Part shown: positions 21,378 through 27,178 of the stretch, in pieces
How positions within the stretch are numbered: position 1 is the first letter of the stretch
How the letters are laid out: each line of letters opens with the position of its first letter
DNA from: Anaerolineales bacterium UBA7227
GTDB lineage: Bacteria > Chloroflexota > Anaerolineae > Anaerolineales > Villigracilaceae
Assembly: GCA_002473085.1 (NCBI GenBank)
Contig: DKTP01000143.1
Location: 1 to 27,178 of the forward strand
Reading direction: 5' to 3'
DNA length: 27,178 nucleotides
Translations under genes and position numbers: made by a program
The notes under the pieces: model-generated
What the model was told of the DNA's origin: nothing
The model's input: only the letters and a program-made list of their open reading frames with translations
The model's database searches: none

Positions 21378-21799
21378 GACGACTCTCCTGCCTCGCGGCG
21401 GGTCACGATCTTGGTCTTGATGGCGAACTTGTACTGCGCGCTTTTCAAGGCCAAGATCGCCATATCTTCAGGCAGGCCGCTGATCTCGAACATCACGCGG
21501 CCCGGCTTGACCACCGCCACATAGTATTCCACGTTGCCTTTACCGGAACCCATGCGGGTCTCGGGCGGTTTATGGGTATAGGGCTTGGCCGGGAAAATGC
21601 GGATCCAGACCTTGCCGCGGCGCTTCATTTCGCGGACGATGGCGCGCCGCGCCGCTTCGATCTGACGGGCGGTCACCCAGCCCGGTTCCAGCGCCTGCAG
21701 GCCGTACTCGCCGAACGAGATTTCCGCGCCGCGCAGGGCTTTGCCCCGCATACGGCCGCGCATCTGCTTGCGCCACTTGACACGTTTTGGCATCAACAT
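21374..21799 (-). CDS. rplP: 50S ribosomal protein L16
   Basis: A 141-residue protein that helps place A-site tRNA. It has [30 protein letters not shown] helix, [19 protein letters not shown] and [24 protein letters not shown] lies 7 bases before the ATG at 21799; a second ATG two codons on would give the more usual MPKR start. Confidence 0.97.
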   Translation of the reverse strand: MLMPKRVKWRKQMRGRMRGKALRGAEISFGEYGLQALEPGWVTARQIEAARRAIVREMKRRGKVWIRIFPAKPYTHKPPETRMGSGKGNVEYYVAVVKPGRVMFEISGLPEDMAILALKSAQYKFAIKTKIVTRREAGESS

Positions 21800-21862
21800 A
21801 ATTTCTCTCCAAAGATTAGAGCCGGGCGGCGGAGGGCGCTCCAGCGCGCTCCTTCCCGTTCT

Positions 21863-22612
21863 CTATTCGCTAACGTATACGCCCTCGGTCGTCTCGGTCT
21901 TCTCTTCGACTTCCGGCGCGGTCTCGCCTTTGTAGACCCACACTTTGATGCCGATCTGCCCATAGGTGGTAGTGGCTTCGGTGCGGGCAAAATCAATATT
22001 CGCCCGCAGGGTCTGCAGGGGTACGCGTCCGTCGCGCAGCCAGACGGTGCGGGCCATTTCGGCTCCTCCCAGGCGTCCGGCCACTTCGATCTTGATGCCC
22101 TGCGCGCCCTGCTTCATCGCGGACTGGATGGCGCGTTTCATCGCGCGGCGGTAGGCAATGCGGCGCTCCAACTGGTCGGCGATATTGCGCGCCACCAGCA
22201 CGGCGTCGGTGTCTGGCGTGGAAATCTCTTTGATGTCCAGATCCACTTTCCTGCCGATCAACGTTTCCAAAGCCTGGCGGATCTTCTTGACGCCCTCGCC
22301 TTTGCGGCCAATCAGGATGCCCGGCTTGGCGGTGTGGATGGAGATTTTCGTCTTGCCCGGGAAACGCTCCACGTCCACGCGCGAGATGCCGGCCTTGTTG
22401 TTCAAAACGGCATCGGGCAATTCCCGGCGCAGTTTGCGGGATTCGGCGTTCATGGCCGCGCCGCCTTTGGAGTCCTTGCCCAAAAGCAGCGAGCGGATGG
22501 CCATATCCTGGTGCAACTGATCGAGATACTGCGCGCCTTCCGCGAACCAGCGTCCCTGCCACATGGCGTTGATGCCCAGACGCATACCAACAGGATGTAC
22601 TTTACGACCCAT
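21863..22612 (-). CDS. rpsC: 30S ribosomal protein S3
   Basis: A 249-residue protein at the mRNA entry channel with helicase activity in the ribosome. It begins MGRKVHPVGMRLGI, has the KH-domain GXXG as IGRKGEGVKKIRQALE and the C-terminal GRLGGAEMARTVWLRDGRVP and GQIGIKVWVYKGE blocks. The start at 22612 is preceded by AAAGGAG about 6 bases upstream; the upstream in-frame extension overlaps the rplV end and is not S3-like. A 63-bp GC-rich gap with a partial inverted repeat separates it from rplP. Confidence 0.97.
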   Translation of the reverse strand: MGRKVHPVGMRLGINAMWQGRWFAEGAQYLDQLHQDMAIRSLLLGKDSKGGAAMNAESRKLRRELPDAVLNNKAGISRVDVERFPGKTKISIHTAKPGILIGRKGEGVKKIRQALETLIGRKVDLDIKEISTPDTDAVLVARNIADQLERRIAYRRAMKRAIQSAMKQGAQGIKIEVAGRLGGAEMARTVWLRDGRVPLQTLRANIDFARTEATTTYGQIGIKVWVYKGETAPEVEEKTETTEGVYVSE

Positions 22613-22622
22613 AATTTCTCCT

Positions 22623-22964
22623 TTACGACTCGCGCTCACGCAGAATCACAGTCACATGCGAAGAACGGCGCAGGACAGGCTTGAAGCGTCCGCGCGCGCC
22701 GAAGCGTCGCCACTTGCGCGTAGGCGCCTCATTGGCATAGATCTGGGCCACATACAAATCATCGCGGCTGACGCCGAAATTCTCCTCGGCGTTTGCCACC
22801 GCGGAGGCCAGCAGTTTGCGGACGGGCGCCGCGGGACCCTTGGTCTCGAAGCGCAGGATATCCAGCGCTTCAGTAGCGTCCCGGCCGCGCACCATGTCCA
22901 CCACCAGGCGGACTTTCTGTGCGGAAACCGGCAGGAAACGCAGGTGTGCTTCGATATTTTGCAT
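22623..22964 (-). CDS. rplV: 50S ribosomal protein L22
   Basis: A 113-residue protein whose beta-hairpin lines the exit tunnel. It has AHLRFLPVSAQKVRLVVDMV at the N-terminus and the hairpin-linked RKWRRFGARGRFKPVLRRSS, then SHVTVILRE. Length is normal. It lies between rpsS and rpsC. Confidence 0.98.
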   Translation of the reverse strand: MQNIEAHLRFLPVSAQKVRLVVDMVRGRDATEALDILRFETKGPAAPVRKLLASAVANAEENFGVSRDDLYVAQIYANEAPTRKWRRFGARGRFKPVLRRSSHVTVILRERES

Positions 22965-22975
22965 GACTGGTTCTC

Positions 22976-23251
22976 CTACTTCGCCGCGGCTTCCTTCGTG
23001 CTGTGCCCGCGGAAGAGGCGGGTCGGCGCGAACTCGCCCAAGCGATGACCGACCATGTTTTCCGTCACATAGATCGGCACATGGCGGCGGCCGTCATGCA
23101 CGGCGATGGTGTGCCCCACCATTTGCGGGAAGATGACGCTGGCCCGACTCCAGGTGCGGATGACTTTCTTCTCGCCCTTGGCATTCATGGCCTCAATGCG
23201 CTTGTAAAGTTTGGGCTCGATAAACGGCCCTTTTTTCAATGATCGAGACAT
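22976..23251 (-). CDS. rpsS: 30S ribosomal protein S19
   Basis: A 91-residue head protein that contacts the A-site finger of 23S rRNA. It begins [20 protein letters not shown] and contains the signature [20 protein letters not shown] and [19 protein letters not shown]. Confidence 0.98.
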   Translation of the reverse strand: MSRSLKKGPFIEPKLYKRIEAMNAKGEKKVIRTWSRASVIFPQMVGHTIAVHDGRRHVPIYVTENMVGHRLGEFAPTRLFRGHSTKEAAAK

Positions 23252-23270
23252 GGTTTCGTTCCTCTATCGC

Positions 23271-24107
23271 CTAACGGCTCTTCTTGCTGCGACGGCGGAC
23301 AATATACTTGTCGGTCTGTTTGTTCTTGCGCGTGCGGTAACCCAGGGTGGGCTTGCCCCACGGCGTGCGCGGACCGGGCTTGCCGATCGGTTGACGGCCT
23401 TCGCCGCCGCCGTGCGGATGGTCACGCGGGGTCATCGCCGAGCCGCGTACGGTCGGGCGGATGCCTTTGTGGCGTTTGCGTCCGGCCTTGCCCAGTTTGA
23501 TGTTGCTGTGATCGAGGTTGCCGATCTGCCCGATTGTCGCGTAGCAGACCTGGCGGATGAGGCGCACTTCGCCCGACGGCATGCGCACCTGGGCGAAATC
23601 GCCCTCTTTCGCCAGCAGCTGCGCCGAGCCGCCCGCCGAGCGGACGAGCTGCCCGCCGCGGCCTTCCTGCAACTCGATATTATGGATCATCGTGCCGACC
23701 GGGATGTTCGCGATGGGCAGGTTGTTGCCCGAACGAATCTCCGCCGACGGCCCGGCCATGAGCGAGTCGCCCACTTTCACGTCCAGCGGGGCGATGATGT
23801 AGCGCTTTTCGCCGTCCGCGTAATGGAGGAGCGCCAGGCGCGCCGTGCGGTTCGGGTCGTACTCGATCGCCGCGACCTTCGCCGGGATGCCGCGCTTCTC
23901 GCGTTTGAAGTCCACCTTGCGGATGAACTGGCGATGCCCGCCGCCGCGATGACGGACGGTGACGCGGCCGTAGGCGTTGCGTCCGCCCGATTTGCGAAGC
24001 GGCACGAGCAGGGAACGCTCGGGCTTGGACTTGGTGATTTCATCGAAGGCGTACCCCGTCATGTTGCGCTGACCGGGGGTCACCGGTTTGTACTTTTTAA
24101 CTGCCAT
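23271..24107 (-). CDS. rplB: 50S ribosomal protein L2
   Basis: A 278-residue protein needed for subunit joining and peptidyl transfer. It has [20 protein letters not shown], the PANVIP-like [13 protein letters not shown] stretch and the [20 protein letters not shown] loop that carries the essential His. The residues before this loop read MTPR where MNPV is more usual. Its start overlaps the rplW stop by one base (TAATG). Confidence 0.98.
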   Translation of the reverse strand: MAVKKYKPVTPGQRNMTGYAFDEITKSKPERSLLVPLRKSGGRNAYGRVTVRHRGGGHRQFIRKVDFKREKRGIPAKVAAIEYDPNRTARLALLHYADGEKRYIIAPLDVKVGDSLMAGPSAEIRSGNNLPIANIPVGTMIHNIELQEGRGGQLVRSAGGSAQLLAKEGDFAQVRMPSGEVRLIRQVCYATIGQIGNLDHSNIKLGKAGRKRHKGIRPTVRGSAMTPRDHPHGGGEGRQPIGKPGPRTPWGKPTLGYRTRKNKQTDKYIVRRRSKKSR

Positions 24108-24409
24108 TATTGGACCCCTCCAAAGGCGTCAATGGTCTGCCCGGCGGCCAGGGTCACGATCGCCTTCTTGAACCCGGACTTGCGCACCAGCAGCCGCCGG
24201 CTCTTGGCGCGGCGGCCGCGCTTGGCCGGGGCGTTGACAATATTCACGCGCGTCACGTTCACGTCGTAGATCAACTCGATCGCGTCCTTCACCATGCCGC
24301 GCGTCGCGTTCGAGGCGACCTCGAACGTATACTGATTCAATTTACCGGACTGATAATTGGATTTCTCCGTGATCAGCGGGCGGCGCAAAACGTCAAAAAT
24401 CGTCGTCAT
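24107..24409 (-). CDS. rplW: 50S ribosomal protein L23
   Basis: A 100-residue protein at the exit tunnel, the docking site for trigger factor and SRP. It has [20 protein letters not shown] at the start and a lysine/arginine-rich loop [20 protein letters not shown]. It lies 10 bp after rplD. Confidence 0.98.
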   Translation of the reverse strand: MTTIFDVLRRPLITEKSNYQSGKLNQYTFEVASNATRGMVKDAIELIYDVNVTRVNIVNAPAKRGRRAKSRRLLVRKSGFKKAIVTLAAGQTIDAFGGVQ

Positions 24410-24419
24410 GGTTCACATC

Positions 24420-25049
24420 CTATCCGAGCTGCGCCGTCAGGGTATCCAGGGCCTTGAGCGGCAACACCAGTTTGTCGTAGCCCAGCAGGTCGCGGATGTT
24501 GAGGTAGCCCGCCAGCAGCACCTTCGCGTCCGGCAGGTTGACGGTCGAACGCATCACGGTGTCGTAATCCTGGTCCTTTTCAGACATCACCACCAGCGCG
24601 CTGGACTCGCCGACCAGGCGGGTCAACGCCTCGGACATCAGGCGGGTGCGGGCTTCGTCGAGTTTGATCTCGTCCACCAGCACTACGCCGGCCTCCGCGG
24701 CCTTGGCGGTCAACGCGGAGCGCAGCGCGGCCTGGCGCATCTTCTTCGGCATCTGCTGGAAGTAACTGCGCGGCCGGGGCGTGTGGACGCGTCCGCCGCC
24801 CACCCACTGGACGGCGCGGCGCGAACCCTGGCGGGCGCGGCCGGTGCCTTTTTGCTTCCACGGCTTCTGGCCGCCGCCAGAGACTTCGCTGCGCGTCTTG
24901 GTCTTGTGCGTGCCGAGGCGGGCGTTCGCCATCTGACGAACGTATGCCTGGTGCATCAGGTCCACGTTGACTTTGGCTTCGAAGATGGCGGCGGGCAATT
25001 CCACCGATTTCACCTTCTCACCCTGCATGTTAAAAACGTCTGCTTTCAT
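24420..25049 (-). CDS. rplD: 50S ribosomal protein L4
   Basis: A 209-residue protein whose extended loop lines the tunnel. It has FNMQGEKVKSVELPAAIFEA, the loop segment TKTRSEVSGGGQKPWKQKGT followed by GRARQGSRRAVQWVGGGRVH, and the C-terminal LLGYDKLVLPLKALDTL. L4 represses the S10 operon in some bacteria. It lies 16 bp after rplC. Confidence 0.98.
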   Translation of the reverse strand: MKADVFNMQGEKVKSVELPAAIFEAKVNVDLMHQAYVRQMANARLGTHKTKTRSEVSGGGQKPWKQKGTGRARQGSRRAVQWVGGGRVHTPRPRSYFQQMPKKMRQAALRSALTAKAAEAGVVLVDEIKLDEARTRLMSEALTRLVGESSALVVMSEKDQDYDTVMRSTVNLPDAKVLLAGYLNIRDLLGYDKLVLPLKALDTLTAQLG

Positions 25050-25065
25050 CGCTATAGCCTCGCGC

Positions 25066-25695
25066 TTACTGCTTGCGCGCCTCCTTGATCATGATCACGC
25101 CGCCCTTCGGGCCGGGCACCGCGCCGTGGAGTCCGAGCAGGTTGCGTTCGGCGTCCACTAATACGACCTTGAGTCCCTGCACGGTGACGCGGTCGCTGCC
25201 CATGTGGCCCGCGCGCCGCGTCCCTTTATAGACGCGGCCGGGGGTGGTGGTGGCTCCGCTCGAACCCGGCGCGCGCACCCGGTCGGACGCGCCGTGCGTT
25301 TTAGGCTGGCGGTTGAAGTGATGACGCTTGATGGTACCGGCGAAGCCCTTACCCTTGCTGACGCCGACAACGTCCACGCGTTCGCCCACGGCAAAAGTCT
25401 CCACCGTGACCTTGTCGCCGATGTTCACATCTATGGTCTTGGAGCGAAATTCGCGCAAGAAGCGCAACGGAGGAATTTCCCTGGCCTTGAGATGTCCCAA
25501 CTCGCCGCCCGACAACCGTTTGGGATGCTGCTCGCCAAAACCCAATTGGACCGCAGAGTAGCCCTCGTTTTCGGGAGTGCGTACCTGCGTAACGTAACAT
25601 GGCCCAGCTTCGATGATGGTCACGGGTTGCGCGACGCCTCGTTCATCGAAGATCTGGGTCATGCCGATCTTCTTGCCAATCAGCCCTTTTAACAT
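25066..25695 (-). CDS. rplC: 50S ribosomal protein L3
   Basis: A 209-residue early-assembly protein. It begins MLKGLIGKKIGMTQIFDERG and has the FAGTIKRHHFNRQPKTHGAS and GSSGATTTPGRVYKGTRRAG loops that reach the peptidyl transferase centre. The open frame extends to 25758, but the extension is not L3-like and AAGGAG lies 8 bases before the ATG at 25695. An unusually long gap of 232 bp separates it from rpsJ. Confidence 0.97.
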   Translation of the reverse strand: MLKGLIGKKIGMTQIFDERGVAQPVTIIEAGPCYVTQVRTPENEGYSAVQLGFGEQHPKRLSGGELGHLKAREIPPLRFLREFRSKTIDVNIGDKVTVETFAVGERVDVVGVSKGKGFAGTIKRHHFNRQPKTHGASDRVRAPGSSGATTTPGRVYKGTRRAGHMGSDRVTVQGLKVVLVDAERNLLGLHGAVPGPKGGVIMIKEARKQ

Positions 25696-25927
25696 TTCGG
25701 TTTTCTCCTTCATAAAGTGTTGGTGCGAGACTGTCAACCCGGGCCGGGGCTGCATCATCTCGGAGACAGCGCAGTTAATTGTCGAGGCGCGACGCGGGGA
25801 ATGTTCGCGTCCACGCGCGGGGCAGTTCTTGCGCTGCTTTCGTTCAGTAGTTCCGCAGTTGCACGGTCGCGCGGCCGCATTCGCTCTGCCGCCGCGCCGC
25901 GAAACCGCCGGCTACATGACGATCAGA
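25696..25927 (-). promoter_or_regulatory. Long rpsJ-rplC spacer with candidate promoter and hairpin
   Basis: This 232-bp gap holds no convincing gene. On the minus strand TTGACA (25732-25737) and TATGAA (25709-25714) are 17 bp apart. The start would then fall about 7 bp before the rplC ATG, overlapping its ribosome-binding site, so use of this promoter is uncertain. Further upstream GACGCG (25791-25796) pairs with CGCGTC (25806-25811), extended by GCGC on both sides with a 3-base bulge. The region could be a leader for rplC-rplD and the genes that follow. Confidence 0.4.
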
Positions 25928-26236
25928 CTAGATTTTGATCTCGATATCCACGCCCGCCGGAAGGTTCAGGCGCATGAGCATGTCGATGGTTTTCGAGTCC
26001 GGGTCCAGCACGTCGATCAGGCGGTTATGCGTGCGGATCTCGTAGTGTTCGTGCGAATCCTTGTCAATGAAAGCGGAGCGTCGTATTGTAAAGCGTTCCA
26101 GCTTGGTTGGCAAGGGTACGGGGCCGACGACGTGCGCGCCGGAGCGCTCGGCTGTTTCGACGATCCGTTTGGCGGACTGGTCGAGGACGCGATGGTCGTA
26201 AGCCTTGAGGCGGATGCGGATTTTCTGCTTGGTCAT
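25928..26236 (-). CDS. rpsJ: 30S ribosomal protein S10
   Basis: A 102-residue head protein, also the NusE partner of NusB in transcription antitermination. It has [20 protein letters not shown], the [20 protein letters not shown] loop and [20 protein letters not shown] at the end. It starts 9 bp after the tuf stop, so tuf and S10 genes are probably on one message. Confidence 0.98.
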   Translation of the reverse strand: MTKQKIRIRLKAYDHRVLDQSAKRIVETAERSGAHVVGPVPLPTKLERFTIRRSAFIDKDSHEHYEIRTHNRLIDVLDPDSKTIDMLMRLNLPAGVDIEIKI

Positions 26237-26245
26237 GGCTGTGGC

Positions 26246-27178
<933 letters not shown>

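Noticed and set aside
25696..25758. An N-terminal extension of L3
   Set aside because: The frame is open, but the residues are not L3-like and the ribosome-binding site lies inside, pointing to the ATG at 25695.

Overview
The window looks like chromosomal DNA from a Chloroflexota bacterium, probably class Anaerolineae. This is inferred from the S10-spc-alpha gene order, the short zinc-type S14, the G+C-rich background, Ala/Pro/Thr-rich lipoproteins and the way small heptameric repeats litter the gaps between genes. No rRNA or tRNA gene lies in the window, so the placement is an inference.

Layout. (1) Positions 1-760: a minus-strand copper-response unit, csoR followed by a CopZ-like chaperone, with a consensus sigma-70 promoter and a G/C-tract CsoR operator over its start site. 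(2) 1117-3516: a plus-strand cd1-type nitrite reductase (nirS) of unusual build: lipoprotein signal, a cupredoxin-like domain whose Cys ligand is Asp, two c-type haem domains, then the d1 propeller. A strong terminator and a small lipoprotein gene follow. (3) 4317-7802: an accessory island. It holds a DUF2726/zinc-finger gene between two copies of a perfect 52-bp direct repeat, then a 2.47-kb A+T-rich unit with the boundaries of an integron gene cassette (5329-7802). The cassette encodes a 764-aa protein that appears to join an RNA polymerase alpha-CTD-like domain, a sigma region 4-like helix-turn-helix, several winged-helix (HARE-like) modules and a C-terminal HEPN-like R-x4-H motif. This is the best candidate in the window for an undescribed system. 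(4) 7900-27178: a long minus-strand run containing, in transcription order, tuf (5'-truncated by the window edge), rpsJ, rplC-D-W-B, rpsS, rplV, rpsC, rplP, rpmC, rpsQ, rplN-X-E, rpsN(Z), rpsH, rplF-R, rpsE, rpmD, rplO, secY, adk, map, rpmJ, rpsM-K-D, rpoA, rplQ, truA, rplM, rpsI and mazG. infA, usually between map and rpmJ, is absent; its place holds a hairpin and a good promoter for the alpha operon.

How the parts fit. The minus-strand block supplies translation (ribosomal proteins, EF-Tu, methionine aminopeptidase, TruA), secretion (SecY), nucleotide balance (Adk, MazG) and the RNA polymerase alpha subunit. The nirS protein suggests respiratory nitrite reduction at the outside of the membrane. 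The csoR-copZ unit would buffer copper. A family of heptamer-periodic repeats, often arranged as hairpins, occurs at seven places between 1 and 10775: in gene ends, in gaps, and twice within mazG in frame.
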